From: Actinomycetota bacterium
Lineage (GTDB): Bacteria; Actinomycetota; CADDZG01; JAHWKV01
Length of the DNA stretch: 64,000 nt
NCBI GenBank assembly: GCA_030447305.1
Contig: JAUJPC010000003.1
Location: 394,738-458,737, forward strand
Reading direction: 5' to 3'
Shown: in pieces, positions 42,936-51,474 of the stretch
Layout: every line of letters starts with the position of its first letter
How positions within the stretch are numbered: position 1 is the stretch's first letter
Program-made: the position numbers and the translations under genes
The notes under the pieces: model-generated
The model's input: the letters and a program-made list of their open reading frames with translations, nothing else
What the model was told of the DNA's origin: nothing
Databases searched by the model: none

Positions 42936-43541
42936 TCAGGGTAGCGGCGTTTTGAGGCGCAAGGAACTGATCAGAAAGCTAATGACCTTCTCAACCGAGG
43001 CTTCCGGCGTTTCACTGTCCGTCCTTATGTGCAGCTCGGGGTTCTCCGGCGGCTCGTAGGGGTCCGAGACCCCGGTGAACTGCGGAATCTCTCCCGCCAG
43101 CGCCTTGGCGTACAGGCCCTTCACGTCACGGTCCATACAGGTTTCGAGAGCCGCGTCGACGAACACCTCGATGAACGGAAGGTCAGCCGCGGCGTGGATG
43201 TCGCGTGCCCACTGCCGGCCGGCCCGATAGGGGCTGATCGCCGGCACCAGGGCGACTACTCCGGCGTCCGCCAGCAGCTGGGCCACGTGGGCGAGCCGCC
43301 GGACGTTCTCCGTCCGGTCCTCCGATGAGAAGCCCAGGTCTGTGTTCAGGCCGTGGCGGACGTTGTCGCCGTCCAGCAGGTAGGCGGGTTGACCGGCGGT
43401 TACGAGCGCCTGCTCCACTGCGGCGGCGATCGTCGACTTGCCCGAGCCGGACAAACCGGTGAACCAGACGGTGCCTCCCCGGCTGGGGCGCTGCTCGCGG
43501 CTTACCTCCCCGTGCTGCCAGACGATGTTGCGGCGGCTCAC
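42936..43541 (-). CDS. cysC: Adenylylsulfate kinase CysC
   Basis: 201 residues from GTG 43541, overlapping the cysN stop (GTGA). Walker A GLSGSGKST, LLDGDNVRHGLN, the lid SPYRAGRQWARDI and DVKGLYAKALAGEI are canonical. It phosphorylates APS to PAPS. Because the cysH here looks APS-specific, PAPS may be used for sulfation or sulfolipid-type products, or for storage. Confidence 0.94.
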   Translation of the reverse strand: MSRRNIVWQHGEVSREQRPSRGGTVWFTGLSGSGKSTIAAAVEQALVTAGQPAYLLDGDNVRHGLNTDLGFSSEDRTENVRRLAHVAQLLADAGVVALVPAISPYRAGRQWARDIHAAADLPFIEVFVDAALETCMDRDVKGLYAKALAGEIPQFTGVSDPYEPPENPELHIRTDSETPEASVEKVISFLISSLRLKTPLP

Positions 43542-44791
43542 GGTTCTCCGAGAATCATCCCTGAGGCGACCGTCGTGTTGTTGGCCTCGTCGATCAGGAT
43601 GAAGCTGCCGGTGAGCCGGTTGCGCCGGTACTGGTCGTAGAACAACGGGACCGTGGTCCGAAGCGTGACCCGGCCCATCTCGTTGAGCTTGAGCTCGGCC
43701 GCATCCTCGTGGCGGTGCAGAGTGTTCACGTCCAGCTGATAGGCCAGATCCTTCACGATCGTCCGGGCCATCTGGGTGGTGTGCTTGATGGCGAAGCGGT
43801 CGCCGGCCCGCAGCGGCCTGGTCTCGCTCATCCAGCAGATCATCGCGTCGATGTCCTGGCCCACGTGCGGCTTGTTTCGGGGCCGGCAGATCATCGAGCC
43901 CCGGCTGATGTCGATGTCGTCGTCCAGCCGAATGGTCACCGACATCGGCGGGAAGGCCTCCTTCAGCGGACCGTCGGCCGTGTCGATGGAGGTGATGTGC
44001 GAAGTAAATCCGCTGGGCAGGACCATGACCTCGTCGCCGGTCTTGAAGATACCGCCGCACACCGTCCCGGCGTAGCCACGGTAGTCGTGGTACTCATCGG
44101 TCATCGGCCGGATCACGTACTGAACCGGAAACCGTGCGTCGATGAGGTTGCGGTCGGAGGCGATGTACACGTCCTCCAGCAGATGCAGAAGGGAGGCCCC
44201 CTCGTACCACGGCATGTTGGCGGACCGGGTCACCACGTTATCGCCGTTGAGTGCCGAGATGGGGACGAACGACAGGTCCCCGGTCTCCAGCTTGGCGGCG
44301 AACTGGCTGAACTCCTCCTTGATGGACTCGAAGACCTCCTGGCTGTAGTCCACCAGGTCCATCTTGTTGACGCACAGAACCAGGTGGGGGACCCGGAGCA
44401 TGGTGGTGAGGATGGCGTGGCGCCGGCTCTGCTCCTGGATACCGTTGCGGGCGTCGACCAGGATCAACGCCAGGTCTGCCAGGGAGGCGCCGGTCACCAT
44501 GTTGCGGGTGTACTGAACGTGACCCGGCGTGTCGGCGATGATGAACTTGCGCTTGGGCGTGGCGAAGTAACGGTAGGCCACGTCGATGGTGATGCCCTGC
44601 TCCCGCTCGGCCCGCAGCCCGTCCGTCAGCAGCGCCAGGTTCGTGTAGCCCTCCCCCCGGTCGCGGGAGACCCGCTCGATCGCATCCCACTGGTCTTCGA
44701 AGATCTGCTTGGAGTCGTACAACAGCCGGCCGATGAGGGTGCTCTTGCCGTCGTCGACCGAACCGGCGGTCGCGAAACGTAGGAGTTCCAT
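43538..44791 (-). CDS. cysN: Sulfate adenylyltransferase subunit 1 (GTPase) CysN
   Basis: 417 residues. G-protein motifs GSVDDGKSTLIGRLL, DTPGHVQYTRNM and NKMDLVDYS are followed by two beta-barrel domains as in EF-Tu. GTP hydrolysis drives APS formation by CysD. It is not fused to CysC here. It sits 8 nt downstream of cysD and overlaps cysC. Confidence 0.95.
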   Translation of the reverse strand: MELLRFATAGSVDDGKSTLIGRLLYDSKQIFEDQWDAIERVSRDRGEGYTNLALLTDGLRAEREQGITIDVAYRYFATPKRKFIIADTPGHVQYTRNMVTGASLADLALILVDARNGIQEQSRRHAILTTMLRVPHLVLCVNKMDLVDYSQEVFESIKEEFSQFAAKLETGDLSFVPISALNGDNVVTRSANMPWYEGASLLHLLEDVYIASDRNLIDARFPVQYVIRPMTDEYHDYRGYAGTVCGGIFKTGDEVMVLPSGFTSHITSIDTADGPLKEAFPPMSVTIRLDDDIDISRGSMICRPRNKPHVGQDIDAMICWMSETRPLRAGDRFAIKHTTQMARTIVKDLAYQLDVNTLHRHEDAAELKLNEMGRVTLRTTVPLFYDQYRRNRLTGSFILIDEANNTTVASGMILGEP

Positions 44792-44799
44792 CAGTGCAC

Positions 44800-45705
44800 T
44801 TAAAAGTAGCCGAGCTTCTTGCGGTCTTCCATAGCCGCCTCACTGAACCTATCGTCGGCCCGCGTGGCACCCCGCTCGGTGATACGGGTGGCCGCCACCT
44901 CGGCGATGACCATGTCCACCGTGTCTGCGGTGCTCTCGACGGCGGCAGTGCAGGACGCATCGCCCACGGTACGGTAGCGCACCATCGCCTCGAAAACCTC
45001 GGCGCCGTCGGGTGCCGGAGCCATTGGGTGGGCCGCCATCAGCATGCCCCTGGTCAGGTAGACCGGGCGCCGGTGGGCGAAGTAGATGGAGGGAAGCGGG
45101 ATCTCCTCCTCGGCGATGTACTGCCAGATGTCAAGCTCGGTCCAGTTGGAGAGCGGGAAAACCCGGATGTGCTCGCCGGGGCGGTGCCTGCCGTTGTAGA
45201 GGCTCCACAGCTCCGGCCGCTGGTTCTTCGGGTCCCACTGGCCGAAGTCGTCGCGAAAGCTGTAGACGCGCTCCTTGGCCCGGGCCTTCTCCTCGTCCCG
45301 CCGTGCCCCCCCGAAGACCGCGTCGAACCGGTGGTGCGCGATGGCGTCGAGCAGGGTGGTGGTCTGCAGCTGGTTGCGGGAGGCACCCGGACCGGCGTCC
45401 TCAACCACCCGGCCGGAGTCGATGGACTCCTGCACCGATGCGACGATGAGCCGAATCCCCAGTTCCGCCACCCGGCGATCCCGGTATTCGAGCACCTCTT
45501 CGAAGTTGTGTCCGGTGTCGACGTGCATGACCGGAAACGGGATCCTCGCCGGATAAAATGCTTTCTCTGCGACGCGCAGCATTACGATGGAGTCCTTCCC
45601 GCCGCTGAACAGCAGGACCGGCCTCTCGAACTCTGCGGCGACCTCCCGGAAGATGTGGATGGCTTCCGCCTCGAGCGCTCGAAGGTGGGTCAGCGTGTAG
45701 TGCAT
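44800..45705 (-). CDS. cysD: Sulfate adenylyltransferase subunit 2 CysD
   Basis: 301 residues from ATG 45705 (GGAGGAGAG upstream). LLFSGGKDSIVMLR is the PP-loop for ATP; HVDTGHNF, FGGARRDEEKARAKE and SNWTELDIWQYI are family motifs. It adenylylates sulfate as a heterodimer with CysN. First gene of cysD-cysN-cysC. Confidence 0.96.
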   Translation of the reverse strand: MHYTLTHLRALEAEAIHIFREVAAEFERPVLLFSGGKDSIVMLRVAEKAFYPARIPFPVMHVDTGHNFEEVLEYRDRRVAELGIRLIVASVQESIDSGRVVEDAGPGASRNQLQTTTLLDAIAHHRFDAVFGGARRDEEKARAKERVYSFRDDFGQWDPKNQRPELWSLYNGRHRPGEHIRVFPLSNWTELDIWQYIAEEEIPLPSIYFAHRRPVYLTRGMLMAAHPMAPAPDGAEVFEAMVRYRTVGDASCTAAVESTADTVDMVIAEVAATRITERGATRADDRFSEAAMEDRKKLGYF

Positions 45706-45802
45706 CTCTCCTCCAGGTACCACCCGGCTTTTAACCGGTTTCTACCGTTCTAAACGTGTTAGCTTAACCGAAGAATCTAAAGGCGGGCATCCTACGCCCT
45801 GG

Positions 45803-46547
45803 CTAAGGCTGGGAGGGCCGGTTTCGACGAACCGCCAACACTCCTGAAGCCAACAACAGGATCAGACCAAGCGACCCGATGATCGTGCTCACCCACGGGA
45901 ACGGCTCTGCCCGGTTGACGACCTTCAGGGGGGCGCGTCCCCGTGCCGGCCGGGACGAACGTCCCGTTTGCCGGGGTATCCGAGCTCACCTGCAGGTCGG
46001 CATCGGTCATCAGCGGTTCGGGGAGAGGCACCCAGCCCTCGGGCACCAGAGCCAGTATCTGCAGGGCGTGGACGGAGAACCTGAGGATGCTGGTGAAATT
46101 GCCGTCGACGGGCGTCCCCGTCCCGTCCCGAATGGCCTCCAGACGATAGGCGTTGCCGTCGAAGTAATAGCCGCCGGGAGGCGGTGCCAGCTCCGCCGGG
46201 TCCAAGGGAGTCATCCGAAGTGTGAACGAGTACGGCTGGGGCGATGGCGGCAGGTAGTTGAACGTAAGGGTGGCCTGCCCGTCGGAAGTCGTCACCGACC
46301 CCGGGTCCGCTTGCCCCGAGGTGGAAACCTCGACCTTGAACCTCTCCGCCCTGGGAACCTCGTTGTCCTCCAGCCGCTCCTCCGGCGGGTTCACCCAGCG
46401 GTAGGGCGGGATGCCGGCCAGACCGTCGTACAGCGGGATACGAGAGACCAGCCCAGCCTGAGCTGAGACCCAGGCAACGAGCAGGTAGGTCAGTGCCACG
46501 GCGATGGCGGATCCGACGGCCCGCCGCTCGGAGAATTCTGGTCTCAT
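45803..46547 (-). CDS. Predicted exported/membrane-anchored protein, frameshifted near its end
   Basis: An N-terminal hydrophobic segment (residues about 11-32) and a beta-rich extracytoplasmic domain (VTTSDGQATLTFNYLPPSPQ, YYFDGNAYRLEAIRDGTG) are followed by FVPAGTGTRP. Here a run of six G on the plus strand (45928-45933) shifts the frame. Dropping one base gives VVNRAEPFPWVSTIIG, a clear C-terminal membrane helix, RRNRPSQP and a stop at 45803. Without correction the ORF ends at 45792 with an unlikely tail. Restored length is 247. No family recognised. It starts 2 nt after the CPBP protease gene. Confidence 0.55.
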
Positions 46548-46549
46548 GG

Positions 46550-47089
46550 TTATATCGAGGCCAGCAGATTGGCGAAGACGTGGGTGGCGGCGGATGCCGT
46601 CCAGCTGCCGGTGGCCCGGCGCTGCCAGGAAAAGATCAGGCCGGCGGCGAAGTCCAGCGGTAGAACGCCCAGCCCGTAGACCGGCACGTGCACCGCGGCA
46701 AACAGCGCCGCCGAGCCGATCACCGCCAGGGCCGTTCCCCACTTCAGCAGCCAGCCGTAGACGAGGCGCCGGAAGAAAGCCTCCTCGGCCACGGCGGCCA
46801 CCACGGCGGCGGCACTCGCCGCGCTCGCCGCCCGGGGAAGCGGGTTGCTCATGATCGTTTGGGAGGCGACGAGGAACGGAAAACCTCCCAGCGCCACTGC
46901 GGCGACCCAACTCAGGTTAGCCTCGGCGCCCCGCTCCGACGAGCTGAGCGCCACCAGCCCTCCCACCGTCCCGACCGTCGCGGTGACGGCGACGGCGAAC
47001 GGTGACGGTGCCCGGGCTACGAGTGCAAGGGTGCCTCCTGCAACCGCCAGGGGAGCTTCCCAGGATCGGGCGCCACTCTGCCCCCTCAT
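46550..47089 (-). CDS. CPBP-family intramembrane metalloprotease
   Basis: 179 residues and about five helices. The CPBP/Abi motifs are AEEAFFRRLVYGWL (EExxxR) and AAVHVPVYG plus DFAAGLIFSW and ATHVFAN, which carry the His and Asn residues. A possible role is intramembrane proteolysis. The start at ATG 47089 follows the lipoprotein stop by 25 nt; ATG 47137 would overlap it. Confidence 0.8.
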   Translation of the reverse strand: MRGQSGARSWEAPLAVAGGTLALVARAPSPFAVAVTATVGTVGGLVALSSSERGAEANLSWVAAVALGGFPFLVASQTIMSNPLPRAASAASAAAVVAAVAEEAFFRRLVYGWLLKWGTALAVIGSAALFAAVHVPVYGLGVLPLDFAAGLIFSWQRRATGSWTASAATHVFANLLASI

Positions 47090-47114
47090 CTGACTTCGAT
47101 CCGCCGGACGGCGA

Positions 47115-47501
47115 TCACCTGGGGTTGAAAGGCGCATGATCGCCTGCGACGAACTCAGCCTGCAGGATGTGGCTGCCCGGAGTGACCTCGATCTGTTGGT
47201 CAAGGCCGTAGGTCATCGTCGAGAGCGGGCCGTCGAGGCTGAGATGCATGTGCCCCTCGTCCGGTTTGATCGTCTTGGTGGCCTCAGGAATTATCCTGCC
47301 GCCCTCCAACGAGATGATCACCCGCAGGTTGTTGCCGGTGATCTCAGCACCCTGCGCCGGTTCGACGATCGACATCCTGGCGGTCGAAGCTATGCGCTTG
47401 GCTTGCGTGCCTTGGCCGCACGAGCCCGTGCAAGCCACCAGAACCGTCAGGAGACCGACGCACAGCCCCAACCTCCACCTTTGAAGTCCTGCGATCGCCA
47501 T
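47115..47501 (-). CDS. DUF4399-like lipoprotein
   Basis: 128 residues. The signal ends with LTVLVAC, a lipobox (Cys24). The mature part holds GHMHLSLDG and GSHILQAEFVAGDH, the His-rich beta-sandwich features of DUF4399 proteins. Membrane-tethered outside the cell. It leads a three-gene run with the CPBP protease and the frameshifted protein. Confidence 0.72.
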   Translation of the reverse strand: MAIAGLQRWRLGLCVGLLTVLVACTGSCGQGTQAKRIASTARMSIVEPAQGAEITGNNLRVIISLEGGRIIPEATKTIKPDEGHMHLSLDGPLSTMTYGLDQQIEVTPGSHILQAEFVAGDHAPFNPR

Positions 47502-47582
47502 GAGCCTTGGTACCTTTGCACCGAACGATGTATAGATTCTAGAACGTCCTTTGCATTGAACCGACGTCGGGTATCTGCCGGC

Positions 47583-48707
47583 GTGAGCATCTCACTCGAC
47601 TGGACCAGCGTGATGGCCTGGCGCCTTGCCCGCCAGGGACTGACCGCCCGAGAGCCCGCCGGCCGGATGCTGGAGTTGGTGTCGCGGATATGCGGGTTGC
47701 ATGCCCAGCTGCTCTCCTCGGCTGAGCTTTCGCTGTGGGCCAGGCTAGAGGGCGTCACATCGCAGACCGTTTCCGGCGCTCTCTGGGAAGACCGGACTCT
47801 GGTGAAGACCTGGGCGATGCGGGGAACACTGCATCTTCTGCCGGCCTCCGAGTACTGGACATGGCAGGCGGCGCTCTCCACCTACGACCATTACCTCAAG
47901 CCCCCCTGGTTCAAGTACTTCGAAGTCAGCAAGGAGCGGCTCGAGGCTCTTATTGAGGCGGTGGCGGAGGCTCTGCACGGCGAGGTGCTGACCCGGGAGG
48001 AGCTGGCGCAGTCCGTTGCGGACCGAACGGGATCGCCGGAGCTGGGGGAGAAGATGCGCGAGAGCTGGGGCGCTCTGCTGAAGCCGGCATCCTTTCAGGG
48101 CAAGCTTTGCTTCGGCCCCGGCTCGGGGCAAAAGGTGCGGTTCACGCACCCCGAATCGTGGTTGGGGCGCCGGTCAGGCGCAGACCCCGCCGGCGCGGTC
48201 TCGGAGATCACCCGCCGGTTCCTGGGATCAAACGGTCCTGCCACCAGGGACGACTACGCCCGCTGGTGGGCGGTATCGCCGGCCCAGGCGCTGGCCCGAA
48301 TCCGCAAGCTCGGCGAGGAGGTGACGGAGGTCGACGTGGAGGGGAGCCGATGCTGGATGCTGTCCGACCATGTCGCCGAAGCCGCCTCTGCACGCGCATT
48401 GGGCAAGGTGAACCTGGTTCCGGCCTTCGATCAGTACGTGATTGCCGCGACCCGGCATGCCGACAATATGATGCCCGGACCCTTCCGGTCCCGGGTCTAC
48501 CGGCCGCAGGGCTGGATCTCGCCGGTGCTGCTGGTGGACGGACGAATGGACGGCGTCTGGTCGCACGAGAGGAAGGGGAATCGCTTGGCGGTAACCGTTC
48601 AGCCGTTCATCCCGTTGCCGGCCGCAGCCAAGGAGGCGGCGGAACAGGAGGCTTCCAAACTGACCGGTTTTCTTAACAGCGACAGGTTGGAGCTGAGGTT
48701 CACCTGA
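47583..48707 (+). CDS. YcaQ/AlkX-like winged-helix DNA-binding protein
   Basis: 374 residues from GTG 47583. ARQGLTAREPAG, LHAQLLSSAELSLWARL, TLVKTWAMRGTLHLLPASEY and a C-terminal LVPAFDQYVIA...VYRPQGWISPVLLVDGR match the HTH_42 family, whose better-known members are interstrand-crosslink or alkyl-DNA glycosylases. The catalytic QxQ-like region at LHAQLL is partly kept. Function as a glycosylase is possible, not shown. Single gene. Confidence 0.8.
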   Translation: MSISLDWTSVMAWRLARQGLTAREPAGRMLELVSRICGLHAQLLSSAELSLWARLEGVTSQTVSGALWEDRTLVKTWAMRGTLHLLPASEYWTWQAALSTYDHYLKPPWFKYFEVSKERLEALIEAVAEALHGEVLTREELAQSVADRTGSPELGEKMRESWGALLKPASFQGKLCFGPGSGQKVRFTHPESWLGRRSGADPAGAVSEITRRFLGSNGPATRDDYARWWAVSPAQALARIRKLGEEVTEVDVEGSRCWMLSDHVAEAASARALGKVNLVPAFDQYVIAATRHADNMMPGPFRSRVYRPQGWISPVLLVDGRMDGVWSHERKGNRLAVTVQPFIPLPAAAKEAAEQEASKLTGFLNSDRLELRFT

Positions 48708-48724
48708 AGAATAGTGCCGGTGGC

Positions 48725-51256
48725 TCAGGCCCAGGCGATCAAGCCCAATTCGGTGAATGACGAGAGGTGTTCGTGCGCGGGGACCACCCGCACCGCGAAG
48801 CCGTAACGTCCGGCCATCTCGCAGGTAAAGGTGCCCTCATAGCGGAACCCTCCCGGGTCGGCCTTGCCCTGCAGTACCATCTCGGCGATCTGGGGGTCCT
48901 GCAGCTCGTCACCCGGTCCCACCGTGCCGTGCAGCAGCTGGAGGGCAACGTCGTCGGGATTCAGCCCGCCGAGCTCGACCACGGCACTGACCCTCCGGGA
49001 GTCGCCCCGGCTGGCGGCGTCCGGATTCAGCTCGTCAACTGCAACCACCTTGACGCCGGTCCACCCCGCGGTCACCCGGGCTCTCCAATCCGCCATTGTC
49101 TTGACCAGCTTGTAGTCGTCGGCGTAAAGCGTCTCGACGTTTTTGGCCAGTGGCTCGTACATGAACTCGAGGTAGTCCCGGAGCATGCGGGCCGCGCTGA
49201 CCTGCGGACCGAGGCTCGACAGCGTCCCTTTGACCATCCGAACCCAGTCCCGGGGGACGGGGACCTCGCTGCGGTCGTAGAACTTGGGAATCACCTGGCG
49301 CTCCAGGATCTCAAACAGGCTGGCTGCCTCCAGTTCGTCACGCTTACGCATGTCTTCGTAGGTCTCTGCCGACGAGATGGCCCAGCCGTTCTCTCCATTG
49401 AACATCTCGTCCCACCAGCCATCCCGGATCGACAGGTTGAGGGCACCGTTGAGTGCTGCTTTTTCGCCGCTGGTGCCGCACGCCTCCAGTGGGCGACGAG
49501 GGTTGTTCAGCCATACATCGGAGCCCTGGTACAGCATTCGTGCGACGCGCATGTCGTAGTCGGGGATGAAAACGACCCGATGACGAACCAGCGGGTCCTT
49601 TGCGAACTGGACGATCTCTCGGATGATTCCCTTACCGACCTCATCCCTGGGGTGCGACTTGCCGGCGAGGACAATCTGCACCGGACGCTTGGTGGACAGC
49701 AGGAGCGCCTTGAGCCGCTCGGGATACCGGAAGAGAAGGGTGGCCCGCTTGTACTCGGCGAAACGGCGGGCAAACCCAATGGTCAAGGTCCTGGAGTCCA
49801 GGACTCGATCGGCCCAGTCGACGTCGTGGCCGCCGGCCCCGCTCTGTATCAACCCGGCTTTGAGCAGGCTCCGGGCATGCAGCACGAGCTGCTCTCGGGC
49901 CGTTTCCTTGACACGCCATACCTCGTCGTCCCGGGCGGATCCAATCTGCGCCCAACGCTCCCCGTTTGCCTGATCCCAGTCGGGCATCACATACCGGTCG
50001 AAAAGCTTGGCCATGCTCGACGAGACCCAGCTGCGGGCGTGCACCCCGTTGGTGACGTGCCCGATGGGAACCTCCTCCACCGGGATGTCGGGCCACAGGC
50101 TGTGGAAGATCTGCCGGCTCACCTGGCCGTGCAGCTTCGAGACGGAGTTGGCCTTCGCCGCCAGCCGAAGAGACATGACCGCCATATTGAAGGGCGACAA
50201 GTGGTCGGCACCCGGCTCCTGCCCGATGGACATGAACTGGTCGAACGTGATCCCGCATTCCTCGGCCCAGGTCTTGAAGTAGCGCTCCATGAGGACTCGG
50301 GGGAACCGGTCGATCCCGGCCGCTACCGGAGTGTGGGTGGTGAACCCCGTGCCGGCCCGGTTGGCCTCCACCGCCTCGACGAAGGTTAGATTGTCCATGG
50401 TCATGAACCGGCGGATGCGCTCGAGGCTGAGGAAACCGGCGTGCCCCTCGTTCATGTGGAAGATCTGGGGATCCTCGCCCACCGCTTCCAGAGCGCGCAC
50501 GCCGCCCATTCCGAGCAGGATCTCCTGCGCCATCCGGTGCTGTTCGTCGCCTCCGTAGAGGCGGTCGGTGATGAGCCTGGCCTCGGGGTCGTTACCTTCG
50601 ACGTCGGCGTCCAGCAGGTACAGGCGCACCCGCCCCACCTGTGCCTTCCAGATCTGTGCCCGCAGCGGTGTCCCGGCAAGGCTGACCTCGATCTCGGGCT
50701 CCATGCGGGTGAGTGCCATGCCGTACGGATCGAGCTGCAGGTACCGTTCCTGCTGTTGCCCGTCGGCGTTCAACTCCTGACGGAAGTAGCCCTCACGGTA
50801 GAAGAGGCCCACTCCGATGATGGGGATGCCAAGGCCGCTGGCCGCCTTCAGGTGGTCTCCTGCCAGCACGCCCAGCCCGCCGGAGTACTGCGGGAGCGTC
50901 TCGGTCAACCCGAATTCGGGAGAGAAGTAGGCCACCGAGGCAAGAGGGCTCTTGCGGTGCTGAAACCACCGCTCCGACTCCATGTAGTGCTGCAAGTCCA
51001 GATGGACCTCCCGCAGAAACTCCATGAAGGACCGATCGTTCACCAGCTCCTCGTACCGGCTTCGGCTGACGCTTCCCAGAACCTTCAGGGGATCACCCCC
51101 CGTCATCTCCCAGACATCTTGGTCAACCCAGCGGAACAGGTCGCGGGCGCGGTCGTCCCACGACCAACGGAGGTTCATAGCAATCGTTTCGAGGGGGGCG
51201 AGCGCCTGAGGAAGACGCGCGCGGACCGTGAAGCTTCGCAGCGCCTTCGGACTCAC
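48725..51256 (-). CDS. glgP: Alpha-glucan (maltodextrin/glycogen) phosphorylase
   Basis: About 843 residues of the GlgP branch common in high-GC Gram-positives and archaea. LRSFTVRARLPQALAPLE and NLRWSWDD begin the family domain. VAYFSPEFGLTETLPQYSGG, FHMNEGHAGF, HVTNGVHARSW and the PLP-site region EACGTSGEKAALNG are present. It releases glucose-1-phosphate from alpha-1,4-glucan. GTG 51256 is chosen because homologues begin there, although no ribosome site is visible. Divergent from glgE, so synthesis and breakdown genes face away from a shared 218-bp spacer. Confidence 0.92.
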   Translation of the reverse strand: MSPKALRSFTVRARLPQALAPLETIAMNLRWSWDDRARDLFRWVDQDVWEMTGGDPLKVLGSVSRSRYEELVNDRSFMEFLREVHLDLQHYMESERWFQHRKSPLASVAYFSPEFGLTETLPQYSGGLGVLAGDHLKAASGLGIPIIGVGLFYREGYFRQELNADGQQQERYLQLDPYGMALTRMEPEIEVSLAGTPLRAQIWKAQVGRVRLYLLDADVEGNDPEARLITDRLYGGDEQHRMAQEILLGMGGVRALEAVGEDPQIFHMNEGHAGFLSLERIRRFMTMDNLTFVEAVEANRAGTGFTTHTPVAAGIDRFPRVLMERYFKTWAEECGITFDQFMSIGQEPGADHLSPFNMAVMSLRLAAKANSVSKLHGQVSRQIFHSLWPDIPVEEVPIGHVTNGVHARSWVSSSMAKLFDRYVMPDWDQANGERWAQIGSARDDEVWRVKETAREQLVLHARSLLKAGLIQSGAGGHDVDWADRVLDSRTLTIGFARRFAEYKRATLLFRYPERLKALLLSTKRPVQIVLAGKSHPRDEVGKGIIREIVQFAKDPLVRHRVVFIPDYDMRVARMLYQGSDVWLNNPRRPLEACGTSGEKAALNGALNLSIRDGWWDEMFNGENGWAISSAETYEDMRKRDELEAASLFEILERQVIPKFYDRSEVPVPRDWVRMVKGTLSSLGPQVSAARMLRDYLEFMYEPLAKNVETLYADDYKLVKTMADWRARVTAGWTGVKVVAVDELNPDAASRGDSRRVSAVVELGGLNPDDVALQLLHGTVGPGDELQDPQIAEMVLQGKADPGGFRYEGTFTCEMAGRYGFAVRVVPAHEHLSSFTELGLIAWA

Positions 51257-51474
51257 GAAAGGGACTGTAACGCATTGGATGCCTTGGCTGGCAAGAACAG
51301 TGCGACAGATTTGGCGCGGCCGCTTCGGCGGCGGAGTCGGGATGAACCCCCAGCCGTCCATTTCGTGTGAGCAGCCTGGCCGGCTGATCACCGGCCCTTT
51401 CGTCATTGAAGGGGATCCCGGTTAAAACGCCCGATTGAGCATTGCCTGCCCCCCATCGGTGGTAGGAATGAAGT

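Noticed and set aside
48767-50389. Long plus-strand reading frame (540 codons)
   Set aside because: Antisense of glucan phosphorylase.
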